64,000 bases of DNA, from assembly GCA_000949895.1 (NCBI GenBank), contig JWIT01000001.1, forward strand, positions 1 to 64,000, read 5' to 3'. Numbering within the stretch: position 1 is the stretch's first letter; each line of letters begins with the position of its first letter. A model generated the notes under the pieces. It saw only the letters and a list, made by a program, of their open reading frames with translations, was not told where the DNA came from and did no database searches. The position numbers and the translations under genes are program-made. The stretch is from Agrobacterium arsenijevicii. Lineage in GTDB: Bacteria > Pseudomonadota > Alphaproteobacteria > Rhizobiales > Rhizobiaceae. Positions 52,394-60,762 of the stretch are shown piece by piece.

Positions 52394-54913
52394 TCACGAC
52401 ATCGCTTCGGCGATCAGCTCGTCTGCGGCCTCGGCCAGCACGGTGTCCATCGCCTCGCCCGCCACCATCTCGCGACCGATTTCCAGCATGACCGGAACGG
52501 CAAGCGGCGAGACATGTTCCAGCGCGCGGTGGGTGGTGTGCCCCTTGATTCGCCTCAGCATATCGCCAAGACGGCCAATATCCAAAAGTCCTGTCGCCGC
52601 ATCGCGCCGCGTGGCTTCCAGCAGAATATGATCCGGCTCATGGCTGCGAAGAACGTCATAAATGAGATCGGCCGAGACAGTGACCTGACGGCCGGTCTTT
52701 TCCTTGCCGGGATGGCGGCGTTCGATGAGGCCGGAAATGACGGCGCAATTGCGGAAGGTGCGCTTCAGCATGAAGGATTCGTCCAGCCATGCCTCCAGAT
52801 CGTCGCCCAGCATGTCTTCATCGAGGAGGTCCGCCAGTAACAGGCGGCGGGATTTCAATCGGCTGCCGATATCGTCCATGGCCCAGATGGCGAGCGAATA
52901 ATCGGTGGCGACGAAGCCCATCGGCTTTGCGCCCGCCCGTTCCAGCCGCCGGGTCAGAAGCATGCCGAGCGTCTGGTGCGCCAGCCGCCCCTCAAAGGGA
53001 TACATGACCATGAAGAAGCGTTTGCGGAAGGGAAAGGTCTCGACCAGCAGCTCGTCGCGCTTGGGAATGATCGACTTTTCCTTCTGGATCGCCAGCCAGT
53101 CGCGCACCTGATCCGGCAGTGACTGCCAGCGGGCGGGATCGGAGAGCATGGAGCGCACCTGATCCGCAAGGTAGGTGGAAAGCGGAAACTTGCCGCCGGC
53201 ATAGGAGGGTATCTTCGGGTCCATCGAAAAGGCCTGCGACACCAGGCATTCGCTCTCCCGGATACCCTCGAACCGCAGCACCTTGCCCGCAAACAGGAAA
53301 GTGTCGCCCTGCACCAGCTGTTCGAGGAAATATTCCTCGACCTTGCCGAGCGACATGCCGCCGCGCCCGACCGAGCCCTTGGCATTGCGTTTGACCATGC
53401 GGACATTGAGTTCCACCGCCTCGACAATGGTGCCGAGGTTAAGGCGATATTGCTGCGCAACCGCCGGATTGGAAACGCGCCAGCGGCCGTCCTTCATCTG
53501 GCGGATGCGGGCGTAACGTTCATAGGTGCGTAGCGCGTAACCGCCGGTGGCGGTGAAATCCACGATACGGTCAAAGGTTTCGCGTGGCAGATCGGCGTAA
53601 GGGGAAGCGCTGGTCACTTCGCGGTAAAGGTCATCCGCCTCGAAGGGCTCGGCGCAGGCCATGCCGAGTACGTGCTGGGCTAGGACATCCAGTGCGCCTT
53701 CGGCAATCGGCGGCGTATCCTGCGCGCCGATATAGTTGGCATCCAGTGCGGCGCGGCACTCCATCACCTCGAACCGGTTGGCGGGAACGAGGATCGCCTT
53801 TGACGGCTCGTCCATGCGGTGATTGGCGCGGCCGATGCGCTGGGCAAGACGGCTCGCCCCTTTTGGCGCACCGACATGCGCGACTAGGTCGACATCGCCC
53901 CAGTCTATGCCGAGATCGAGCGTGGAGGTGGCAACGACGGCGCGCAATTTGTTTTCAGCCATCGCGGCCTCCACCCGGCGGCGCTGGTTCGTATCCAGCG
54001 AGCCGTGATGCAGCGCGATCGGCAGATTGTCGTCATTGATGGTCCAGAGTTCCTGAAAGATCAGCTCCGCCTGCGAGCGGGTGTTGACGAAGACCAGCGT
54101 CGTCTGGTGCTCCTTCAGCGCCGCATATAAATCCTTCATGGCGTAACGCGCCGAATGGCCTGACCATGGGATGCGCTCTTCCGTGTGCAGAATGGAGATA
54201 TCCGGCTTTGCCCCGCCCTCGACGGTGATCAGGCCGGCGGGTGGTTCACCCTGTCCCTGCGGCGCAAGGTAACGACGCAAATCCATCGGCTCCGCCACCG
54301 TGGCCGAAAGGCCGATAAAGCGCACATGCGGAGCATGCCTGCGCACTCGGGCGAGCGCCAGCGAGAGAAGATGGCCGCGCTTGGAGGTGACGAGCGAATG
54401 TAATTCGTCCAGCACCACATATTTGAGATCGCGGAAAAAGCGCGCGGCCTCTTTATTGGCCAGCAGCAGCGACACCTGCTCTGGCGTCGTCAGGAGAATA
54501 TCGGGCGGCTTGATCTTCTGGCGCTGGCGTTTGCCCTGCGGCGTATCGCCTGTGCGGGTCTCGATGGAAATCGGCAAGCCCATTTCGGAAACCGGCTTGG
54601 TGAGGTTGCGCTCGATATCGACCGCAAGCGCCTTCAGCGGCGAGATATAGAGCGTGTGCACACCGACAAAACCGGAACCCGGCGGAACCTTGCCACGCTC
54701 TGCCAGATCGGTGAGCGACGCCATGAAGCCGCCCAGCGTCTTGCCGGCACCCGTCGGCGCAATCAGCAGCATGTTCTCGCCACCCCGCGCCCGTGCCATC
54801 AGCTCCAGCTGATGGGCGCGCGGAGACCACCCCTTTTCGGCAAACCATTTCTGGAATGGAAGAGGCAAGGTGCCGACATGCATGCCGGAAGTGGGAGACT
54901 CGGCGTGTTTCAC
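52394..54913 (-). CDS. Ligase-associated DEXH-box DNA repair helicase (Lhr family)
   Basis: An ATP-dependent helicase of about 839 aa. Walker A is 'IAPTGAGKTLGGF', the DEXH box is 'VVLDELHSLV', and motifs III-VI are visible ('GLSATV', 'LVFVNTRSQAE', 'QRIGRANHR'). A winged-helix/Lhr C-terminal region follows. It acts with PdeM in DNA repair. The start is uncertain: GTG 54913 is my choice from alignment with expected N-termini, but no strong ribosome site precedes it; ATG 54883 (MHVG) is an alternative. Confidence 0.9.
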   Translation of the reverse strand: MKHAESPTSGMHVGTLPLPFQKWFAEKGWSPRAHQLELMARARGGENMLLIAPTGAGKTLGGFMASLTDLAERGKVPPGSGFVGVHTLYISPLKALAVDIERNLTKPVSEMGLPISIETRTGDTPQGKRQRQKIKPPDILLTTPEQVSLLLANKEAARFFRDLKYVVLDELHSLVTSKRGHLLSLALARVRRHAPHVRFIGLSATVAEPMDLRRYLAPQGQGEPPAGLITVEGGAKPDISILHTEERIPWSGHSARYAMKDLYAALKEHQTTLVFVNTRSQAELIFQELWTINDDNLPIALHHGSLDTNQRRRVEAAMAENKLRAVVATSTLDLGIDWGDVDLVAHVGAPKGASRLAQRIGRANHRMDEPSKAILVPANRFEVMECRAALDANYIGAQDTPPIAEGALDVLAQHVLGMACAEPFEADDLYREVTSASPYADLPRETFDRIVDFTATGGYALRTYERYARIRQMKDGRWRVSNPAVAQQYRLNLGTIVEAVELNVRMVKRNAKGSVGRGGMSLGKVEEYFLEQLVQGDTFLFAGKVLRFEGIRESECLVSQAFSMDPKIPSYAGGKFPLSTYLADQVRSMLSDPARWQSLPDQVRDWLAIQKEKSIIPKRDELLVETFPFRKRFFMVMYPFEGRLAHQTLGMLLTRRLERAGAKPMGFVATDYSLAIWAMDDIGSRLKSRRLLLADLLDEDMLGDDLEAWLDESFMLKRTFRNCAVISGLIERRHPGKEKTGRQVTVSADLIYDVLRSHEPDHILLEATRRDAATGLLDIGRLGDMLRRIKGHTTHRALEHVSPLAVPVMLEIGREMVAGEAMDTVLAEAADELIAEAMS

Positions 54914-54964
54914 GCCCTCAAGGTAGTGAAAAACCTGCAAAAAAGAAGAGCCGAACAGGACCGC

Positions 54965-55001
54965 TTGACAGGAATGCATAATCATGGATAAATAATATCC
55001 A
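54965..55001 (+). promoter_or_regulatory. Promoter and palindromic operator of the Rrf2 gene
   Basis: TTGACA at 54965-54970 and an AT-rich -10 (GATAAA/TAAATA, about 54987) with 16-17 bp spacing precede the Rrf2 ATG. The palindrome TGGATA-AATAA-TATCCA (54985-55001) covers the -10, a usual layout for autorepression. It also lies 70-90 bases upstream of the divergent helicase gene. Confidence 0.6.
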
Positions 55002-55035
55002 CGATACTGAAACACACCAAACACGGGCAAGTCGA

Positions 55036-55539
55036 ATGAAACTCGGCGACGGCGTTGAACAGGCCATTCACAGCGTAAGCATGCTGGCGGGACTTTCCGA
55101 AGGCGGCGTGCTTTCGGCGGCGGCGCTGGCCGAGTTTCACGGCGTTTCCACGAGCTATCTCCTGAAGCACCTGCAATCGCTTTCCGGCGCGGGGATCGTC
55201 ACCACCGTGCCGGGGCCGAAGGGCGGTTATCGTCTCGCCCGGACGACCGACAAGATCACCCTGCTCGATATCGTTCTGGCCGTGGAGGGACCGCAGCCTG
55301 CCTTCCGCTGTGCGGAAATTCGCCAGCGCGGGCCGAACCCCTTGCCGGGGCGTTATTTCACCAAGCCCTGTGGCATCAATGCCGCGATGCTGAAGGCGGA
55401 GAAGGTCTACCGCGCAGAACTTGCAAAAACCACCATTGCCGACATTGCGGGCGACCTTGCCGCCACTGACGACGGCGGCATTGCAGCACGCGGCTGCGCC
55501 TTTCTGGAGCTGAACGAGCGCAAGACCGCAACGCGCTGA
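55036..55539 (+). CDS. Rrf2 family transcriptional regulator
   Basis: A 167-aa winged-helix regulator ('FHGVSTSYLLKHLQSLSGAGIV', wing 'GPKGGYRLAR'). Three cysteines (about residues 92, 113 and 153) could sense redox state or hold an iron-sulfur cluster, though the spacing differs from IscR. It lies just upstream of an AhpD-like peroxidase on the same strand, suggesting it controls an oxidative stress gene and itself. Confidence 0.9.
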   Translation: MKLGDGVEQAIHSVSMLAGLSEGGVLSAAALAEFHGVSTSYLLKHLQSLSGAGIVTTVPGPKGGYRLARTTDKITLLDIVLAVEGPQPAFRCAEIRQRGPNPLPGRYFTKPCGINAAMLKAEKVYRAELAKTTIADIAGDLAATDDGGIAARGCAFLELNERKTATR

Positions 55540-55637
55540 GACCCAAAGACAGGATTACCCGAAATACCGGAAGCGACACCACTTTCCGGAATGATGACGC
55601 ATACCCTTAAACAGACCCAACCAATGGAGAGAGACCC

Positions 55638-56099
55638 ATGAAAACCCGTTTGAACTATGCCAAAGCATCTCCCGAAGCCTTCAAGGCCGTAATGGCACTG
55701 GAAACCTACGTCCAGAGCAGCGGCCTTGAGCGCCGCTTCGTTCACCTCATCAAGCTGCGTGCCTCGATCATCAACGGCTGCGCCTTCTGCGTCGACATGC
55801 ATGTGAAGGAAAGCCGCCATGACGGTCTTCCCGAACAGTGGATCAACCTGATGAGCGTATGGCGGGAATCCACTGTCTATACCGAGCAGGAACGGGCGCT
55901 GCTCGGCTGGGTGGATGCGGTGACGAAGATTGCCGAAACCGGCGCTCCGGATGACACCTTCGAAGCGCTGAAGGCGCATTTCTCCGACGAGGATATCGTG
56001 AAGATCACCGTTGCCATCGGTGCCATCAACACATGGAACCGCATCGCCGTCGGTTTCCGCTCGCAGCATCCGGTCGACGCCGCCGCCAAGGCAGCCTGA
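55638..56099 (+). CDS. AhpD-like carboxymuconolactone decarboxylase family protein
   Basis: A 153-aa helical protein with the peroxidase CxxC motif in 'NGCAFCVDMHVKE' (Cys about 48 and 51, His about 55). The family includes alkylhydroperoxidase AhpD and 4-carboxymuconolactone decarboxylase; the CxxC-x3-H pattern favours the former. It lies 98 bases downstream of the Rrf2 gene with its own ribosome site (GGAGAG). A 13-bp hairpin follows its stop codon. Confidence 0.88.
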   Translation: MKTRLNYAKASPEAFKAVMALETYVQSSGLERRFVHLIKLRASIINGCAFCVDMHVKESRHDGLPEQWINLMSVWRESTVYTEQERALLGWVDAVTKIAETGAPDDTFEALKAHFSDEDIVKITVAIGAINTWNRIAVGFRSQHPVDAAAKAA

Positions 56100-56118
56100 A
56101 CCGCCTTACCAGAGCAAC

Positions 56119-56148
56119 ACGACCGCTACATGGCGATGTAGCGGTCGT
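56119..56148 (+). terminator. 13-bp perfect hairpin spanning the end of the YitT gene
   Basis: ACGACCGCTACAT, loop GGCG, ATGTAGCGGTCGT: thirteen perfect pairs followed by TTTC on the plus strand. It starts 19 bases after the AhpD-like gene and includes the last codons and stop of the converging YitT gene, so it probably ends the plus-strand transcript. Confidence 0.75.
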
Positions 56149-56767
56149 TTCTATGATTGATGGCAAGCGCGAGGTTCATGACCAGCGCGCCGAGGATGGA
56201 GCAAATGATGACGAAAGGCGTCGCGACGAAGAACGAGCAGGCCAGCACCATGCCATCGAAGCCGAGCTGGACGAGGCCGGCACGCCAGCCGAAACGATCC
56301 TGGAGATAAAGCGCCAATATGCCGAAACCGCCGAGGCTGGTGCGATGGCGAAACAGCGCCAGCATGCCGGCCGCGACCGTCAATCCGCCAAAGAGAGCTG
56401 CGGCAACCGGATTGATGCTCTGAAAGGCGAAAAAGCCGGGCATATATTCCGAAAGAAGCGCCGTCATGGCAATGGCGCAGAAGGTCTTGACCGTGAAGGC
56501 AAGGCCAAGACGGCGGAAGGCGAGATAATAAAACGGTAAGTTGACGAGGAAGAACACCGCGCCAAAGCTGAAGCCGAGCGAATAATGCGCCAGAAAGGCA
56601 ATGCCCACCACGCCGCCGGTGAGAAGGCCCGCAGCGGAAAGCAGCGTCACGCCGAGCGAGACCAGCATGCTGCCCGCCAGAACGCCCTGGGCATCCTCCA
56701 GCAGCGAATGACGATCGGGCGCGGAAGCCCAAATATTCACGCGCTTGCGCGCACTCGTATCGCCCAT
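56126..56767 (-). CDS. YitT family membrane protein (copy 1)
   Basis: A 213-aa inner membrane protein with about five to six helices ('LLTGGVVGIAFLAHYSLGFSF', 'FFLVNLPFYYLAFRRLGLAF', 'GFGILALYLQDRFGWRAGLVQLGFDG' in parts). The family function is unknown. It is a clear paralogue of the gene 73 bases upstream. The N-terminus is a short Arg/Lys cytoplasmic tail. Confidence 0.88.
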   Translation of the reverse strand: MGDTSARKRVNIWASAPDRHSLLEDAQGVLAGSMLVSLGVTLLSAAGLLTGGVVGIAFLAHYSLGFSFGAVFFLVNLPFYYLAFRRLGLAFTVKTFCAIAMTALLSEYMPGFFAFQSINPVAAALFGGLTVAAGMLALFRHRTSLGGFGILALYLQDRFGWRAGLVQLGFDGMVLACSFFVATPFVIICSILGALVMNLALAINHRNDRYIAM

Positions 56768-56840
56768 GCCTTTTCCCCTGATTTTCCGGCTCTTATCGAG
56801 CTATTGCGCCCAAGTGCGACGGATTTCAAGCGCGCAACGC

Positions 56841-57479
56841 TCAGCGCACGACGATGTATCTGTCCGAGCGGTGGTTGATGGCGAGAAACATGTTCAGCAC
56901 GAAGGCGCCGACAATCGAATAGACAACGGTGGCCGGATCAATGACGAGGAAAGCGCAGAGCATCACAAAGGCATCGAAGGCGAGCTGGATCAGGCCGGCG
57001 CGGATGCCGAAGCGGTCCTGAATATAGATGGCCAGAATGCCGATGCCGCCCAAGCTGGCGCGATGGCGATAAAGCGCCAGCAATCCGTAACCCAGAAGCA
57101 GACCACCGAGCAGCGCCGCCCAGAGCGGATTGATGCTGTCGATGACCATCCAGCGCGCTTCCACTTCCGTCAGGACCGAAACGAGAGCAATGGCGATGAA
57201 GGTCTTGGCGGAAAAGGCAAGGCCGAGGCGCCGGAAGGACAGGTAATAGAACGGTAGATTGACGAGGAAGAACAGGAGGCCAAAGCTGACGCCGAAGGCA
57301 TAATGAAGAAGAAAGGCGACGCCGGCGGTACCGCCGGTCAAAAGGCCGACCTTGTTCAGAAGATAAAAGCCGAGCGCCGACACGATGGCTCCGGTGACGA
57401 TGCCCTGCACGTCTTCCACCGGCGCATGTTTGGCCGGATCCGAACTCCACATGCTGTAAACGCTTCTCGTTCTGCTCAC
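56841..57479 (-). CDS. YitT family membrane protein (copy 2)
   Basis: A 212-aa paralogue of copy 1, with the same helix order and near-identical 'FFLVNLPFYYLSFRRLGLAF' and 'YRHRASLGGIGILAIYIQDRFG'-type segments. The start was set at GTG 57479 with GAGGG 8 bases upstream, which gives a length equal to the neighbour. Tandem duplication is evident. The pair is probably cotranscribed. Confidence 0.87.
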   Translation of the reverse strand: MSRTRSVYSMWSSDPAKHAPVEDVQGIVTGAIVSALGFYLLNKVGLLTGGTAGVAFLLHYAFGVSFGLLFFLVNLPFYYLSFRRLGLAFSAKTFIAIALVSVLTEVEARWMVIDSINPLWAALLGGLLLGYGLLALYRHRASLGGIGILAIYIQDRFGIRAGLIQLAFDAFVMLCAFLVIDPATVVYSIVGAFVLNMFLAINHRSDRYIVVR

Positions 57480-57587
57480 GCTTTTTTCCCTCAGGTTCCG
57501 GCGTATTTTGCACCGCAACAAACACCGGATCAAGACGGATACGTAAGGACGGCTGACCTATCGTGAAAAAGGCAAGAAACGAAATGT

Positions 57588-58529
57588 TCAGGCTTTGGCG
57601 CGGGCAAGAAAAAGAATGCCGGCGAGGGGTTTGCCGGCATCCTTGCGAATAGTGGTTTTGCGGATTTCGATGAGGGAAAAGCCCGACCGCTCCAGAAGGC
57701 CGCTCACATAAGCTTTCGAATGCGCGTAACGCAGCGATTCCCGCAGCACGAAACCTTCCTCATCCAGTGCGTCTTCCACCGAAAAGGCGAAGAAGCCGGA
57801 GGGCGCCAGCAGGGCCGAAACGAGGGGCATGACGGTCTCCAGACTGCCGAGATACATCATCACATCGGCGGCAGCGACGAGGTCCGCGCGGTGTTGCGCC
57901 ATTGCCGGGTTGAACAGCCCCGAGGCATCCGCTTCCAGCGAAAGGTCGGCTTGCCCGAGATAATCGTAGAGACCTTTTTCTTCCGCCTTGGCGAGCATGT
58001 TTTGGGAAATGTCGAAACCTTCCAGCCGCCTTGCAAGCGAGCGTATTTCAACACCGAGGAGACCCGTGCCACAGCCGATATCGACAATTGTACCGAAGAC
58101 GCCGCCATCCGCTGCCTTGCCGATCAGCTCCGCCAGCTTTTGCGGCACGCTGTAATCCAGCTTTTCGACAAGCGACGTTTCGAAACGATCGGCATAATCG
58201 TCGAACAGCCCTTCCACATAACGGCTCGGCGGCTGCTCGGGTGTTTCCGCGGCGCCGAGGACCGCGAGTTTCAGTTCGGCTGCAAACAGCCCTTCCGTAT
58301 CCAGTTCGGCGACTTTCTCGTAAGCCACCACGGCTTTTGCAGTCTCCTGCGCCTTTTCATGATATTCCCCGAAGCGAAACCAGCCCGCCGTCCACCGTGG
58401 CGCAAGTTCAAGCGCCTGTTCCATGAGTTCGGCGGCGGCGGGATAATCACCGCTCTCCGCCAACATGCGGGCATAGTCCGCCCGGCGGTCGGCAATGACG
58501 TCACCGGAAGAAAACTGGTTTGGGGCCAT
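57588..58529 (-). CDS. TPR-headed class I SAM-dependent methyltransferase
   Basis: A 313-aa soluble protein. Residues about 15-85 look like two tetratricopeptide repeats ('YARMLAESGDYPAAAELMEQAL'). They are followed by a Rossmann methyltransferase with motif I 'IVDIGCGTGLLGVEI' (about 145-160) and 'GFDISQNML'. The substrate is unknown; the TPR head suggests a protein partner. ATG 58529 has AGGAAA upstream. Confidence 0.88.
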   Translation of the reverse strand: MAPNQFSSGDVIADRRADYARMLAESGDYPAAAELMEQALELAPRWTAGWFRFGEYHEKAQETAKAVVAYEKVAELDTEGLFAAELKLAVLGAAETPEQPPSRYVEGLFDDYADRFETSLVEKLDYSVPQKLAELIGKAADGGVFGTIVDIGCGTGLLGVEIRSLARRLEGFDISQNMLAKAEEKGLYDYLGQADLSLEADASGLFNPAMAQHRADLVAAADVMMYLGSLETVMPLVSALLAPSGFFAFSVEDALDEEGFVLRESLRYAHSKAYVSGLLERSGFSLIEIRKTTIRKDAGKPLAGILFLARAKA

Positions 58530-58698
58530 TCATGATTTCCTGAGAAGATGCCGGTTGTCATTTATCAAGCCATAAAAAAACTCAAGTCCTATTTCATGGC
58601 CCGTTCGTAGAATTGGCGAATATGACGCGATATAGTGCGTCGAAACTTGCATCGAAGCGGCCCGCTTCATATGTCTGGACAAAACAGGAGACTTGCTG

Positions 58699-58965
58699 AT
58701 GGCCGGTGAGGTCAACAAAATGCTGGGTGATACGGTGGCCCGCACCGTGGTGAAACTGCTGGTGGTTTCACTGCTCGTCGGCTTTCTGATGGCGATCTTC
58801 GGATTGACGCCGTGGAACATCATCTATGGTGCGCGCGACTTCGTGGTCGATCTGTGGCGCAGCGGTTTCCATGCGCTCGGTGCGATTGGTGACTATCTGA
58901 TCCTCGGTGCTACGATCGTCATTCCCGTCTTCATCATCCTGCGCCTGCTGAACTTTCGCCGCTGA
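58699..58965 (+). CDS. Small membrane protein (DUF6460-like)
   Basis: An 88-aa protein with two membrane helices (about residues 18-36 'LLVVSLLVGFLMAIFGLTP' and 62-82). Start at ATG 58699 with AGGAG 8 bases upstream, preferred over the in-frame codon six bases earlier. I recall DUF6460 as a rhizobial family of this kind but am not certain. The next gene begins one base after its stop, so the two are cotranscribed. Confidence 0.75.
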   Translation: MAGEVNKMLGDTVARTVVKLLVVSLLVGFLMAIFGLTPWNIIYGARDFVVDLWRSGFHALGAIGDYLILGATIVIPVFIILRLLNFRR

Positions 58966-58966
58966 C

Positions 58967-59464
58967 ATGACCGATATATCGCTTCAAACGCTTTCACGGC
59001 GCGGTTTCGTGCTGCTTTCCGCCGGTTCCGTTCTTTCCGCCTGCGTTACCATGCCCACCAACAAGGGCATGCCGTCAGGCACTACCGATGAGACGGCAGC
59101 CGCCCTCCCCATGGTCAACGAGCTGCGCCGCTCGAAGGGGCTTTCGCCGCTCTCCATCAATGGCGCGGCAAGCGGTGCCGCCGCTTTTCAGGCCAACCGC
59201 ATGGTCAAGGCGCAGAAGATGGCGCATCTGATCGGCCTGACCGACAGTTTCCTCATTCGCATGAAGAACGGCAGCGTACCACTTCCGGCGGCGGAAAACG
59301 TGGCAGCCGGGCAGGATACCGTGGAACGCGTGGTCAAGGCCTGGATCGGCTCGCCGCATCATCTCGAAAACATGCTGGGTCCGTATAACGGCCTTGGCGT
59401 TGCGGTGGCCCATGACGCGGCCAGCCGTAACCGGCCCTATTGGGCCATGGTGCTCTGCGCGTGA
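58967..59464 (+). CDS. CAP-domain lipoprotein (SCP/PR-1 fold)
   Basis: A 165-aa exported protein. The N-terminus has a twin-arginine pattern (S-R-R-G-F at 10-14), a hydrophobic stretch and a lipobox L-S-A-C (Cys about 26), so it should be a lipoprotein. The CAP domain follows ('MVNELRRSKGLSPLSI', 'MAHLIGL', 'AENVAAGQ', 'WIGSPHHLENML'). CAP proteins bind lipids or act as proteases in some lineages; the role here is unknown. It lies one base after the small membrane protein gene. Confidence 0.88.
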   Translation: MTDISLQTLSRRGFVLLSAGSVLSACVTMPTNKGMPSGTTDETAAALPMVNELRRSKGLSPLSINGAASGAAAFQANRMVKAQKMAHLIGLTDSFLIRMKNGSVPLPAAENVAAGQDTVERVVKAWIGSPHHLENMLGPYNGLGVAVAHDAASRNRPYWAMVLCA

Positions 59465-59487
59465 GATAACGGGGCGGAGCCCCCCTC

Positions 59488-59604
59488 CCTCATTCCTGTG
59501 CTTGTCACAGGAATCCAGCCGACGCGCGTCTGCGCGGCGGGAAAAGTCCTTTCAGCCCAAAGACTTGGGCTGGCTGGATCCCTGTGACAAGCACAGGGAT
59601 GAGG
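59488..59604. repeat. Compound inverted repeat with three hairpins between convergent genes
   Basis: Two 33-base arms (59488-59520 and 59572-59604) are inverse copies with two differences that preserve pairing. Each arm is itself a hairpin (ATTCCTGTG/CACAGGAAT and ATCCCTGTG/CACAGGGAT). Between them are GACGCGCGTC (59521-59530) and AGCCCAA-AGAC-TTGGGCT (59554-59571). It fills the gap between the CAP gene and pyrD. Confidence 0.85.
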
Positions 59605-59670
59605 ATAGGAGAGCGCACCACAAGAAGCACTCCTCTTAACCGACGCACCGTCTCGACCTTTAGATCATAC

Positions 59671-60762
59671 TCAGCCGAGCTTGCGGTCAGCCCAGCGGTC
59701 GACCGTGCTGTCGCGCAGGTCACGAATAGATTGCACGCCCTCGCGGGAAACCAGCTTCGACAGACCCTTGACGATGGACGACGGCAGGCCGGGGCCTTCA
59801 TAGACCATACAGGAATAGAGCTGCACCAGATCGGCCCCTGCCCTCACCTTTTCCAGCGCGGTTTCCGCGGACGAGACCCCGCCAACGCCGATGATGGGCA
59901 GATTCTCGCCGACACGCCGGCGCATCTTGGCGAGAACCGTGGTCGAAAGCTCGAATAGCGGTTTGCCGGACAGCCCACCGGCCTCGCTTTTGTGCGGGCC
60001 GGGCCGCAGGCCTTCGCGTGACAGGGTGGTGTTCGACACGATCAGACCATCGAGATCATGGGCGAGCGCTTCTTCAGCAACATCATCCAGCCCTTCCTCG
60101 CTCAGATCAGGCGCGATCTTGAGGAAGACCGGAATGCGTTTGCCAAAGCGTTCGGCTTCCAGTTTCCGGCGTTCCAGCACGGCTGCAAGAAGTGCGGCAA
60201 GGCTTTCGCGCGCCTGCAGGTCGCGCAGGCCCGGCGTATTGGGCGAGGAGATGTTGACGGTGAAATAGGAGGCGACCGAATAAAAGGCCTCGATGCCGCG
60301 CACGTAATCGGCGATACGATCTTCGCTATCCTTGTTGGCGCCGATATTGACGCCGACGATGCCACGCAGCTGCGCCTGCTTCAGGCGTTCCAGTGCTGCT
60401 GCATGGCCTTCATTGTTGAAACCGAGGCGGTTGATGACACCTTCATCCTCGACCAGACGGAAAATGCGCGGCTTGGGATTGCCGGATTGCGCAAACGGCG
60501 TGACGGTGCCGATTTCGGTAAATCCGAAACCGAGCCGCAAAAGCGGTCCCGGCACTTCCGCATTCTTGTCGTAACCCGCCGCCATGCCGAGTGGATTGGG
60601 AAAGACGAGGCCCGCCACGGTCTGTTGCAGGCGCGGATCGTGGGGCACCATGCAGGTGGGCAGGAAGCCACTTTTCAGCGCCGCCACGGAAAGGCCATGC
60701 GCCTTTTCCGGATCGACCAGAAACAGGCCCTTGCGGCCAATCGAGGAAAATAATCCGCTCAT
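59671..60762 (-). CDS. pyrD: Dihydroorotate dehydrogenase (quinone) PyrD
   Basis: A 363-aa class 2 enzyme of pyrimidine synthesis that oxidises dihydroorotate with quinone at the membrane. Motifs: 'GMAAGYDKNAEVP' (FMN), 'GFGFTEIGTVTP', 'NISSPNTPGL' (catalytic Ser in this class) and 'GVGGVSSAETALEKVRAGADLVQLYS'-type C-terminal FMN site. Start at ATG 60762 with GGAG 8 bases upstream; it overlaps the DUF952 stop by one base. Confidence 0.96.
   Translation of the reverse strand: MSGLFSSIGRKGLFLVDPEKAHGLSVAALKSGFLPTCMVPHDPRLQQTVAGLVFPNPLGMAAGYDKNAEVPGPLLRLGFGFTEIGTVTPFAQSGNPKPRIFRLVEDEGVINRLGFNNEGHAAALERLKQAQLRGIVGVNIGANKDSEDRIADYVRGIEAFYSVASYFTVNISSPNTPGLRDLQARESLAALLAAVLERRKLEAERFGKRIPVFLKIAPDLSEEGLDDVAEEALAHDLDGLIVSNTTLSREGLRPGPHKSEAGGLSGKPLFELSTTVLAKMRRRVGENLPIIGVGGVSSAETALEKVRAGADLVQLYSCMVYEGPGLPSSIVKGLSKLVSREGVQSIRDLRDSTVDRWADRKLG

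Noticed and set aside
59488..59604. A CRISPR array or insertion sequence
   Set aside because: There is a single pair of inverted arms with no regular spacers, no transposase gene and no target-site duplication visible.
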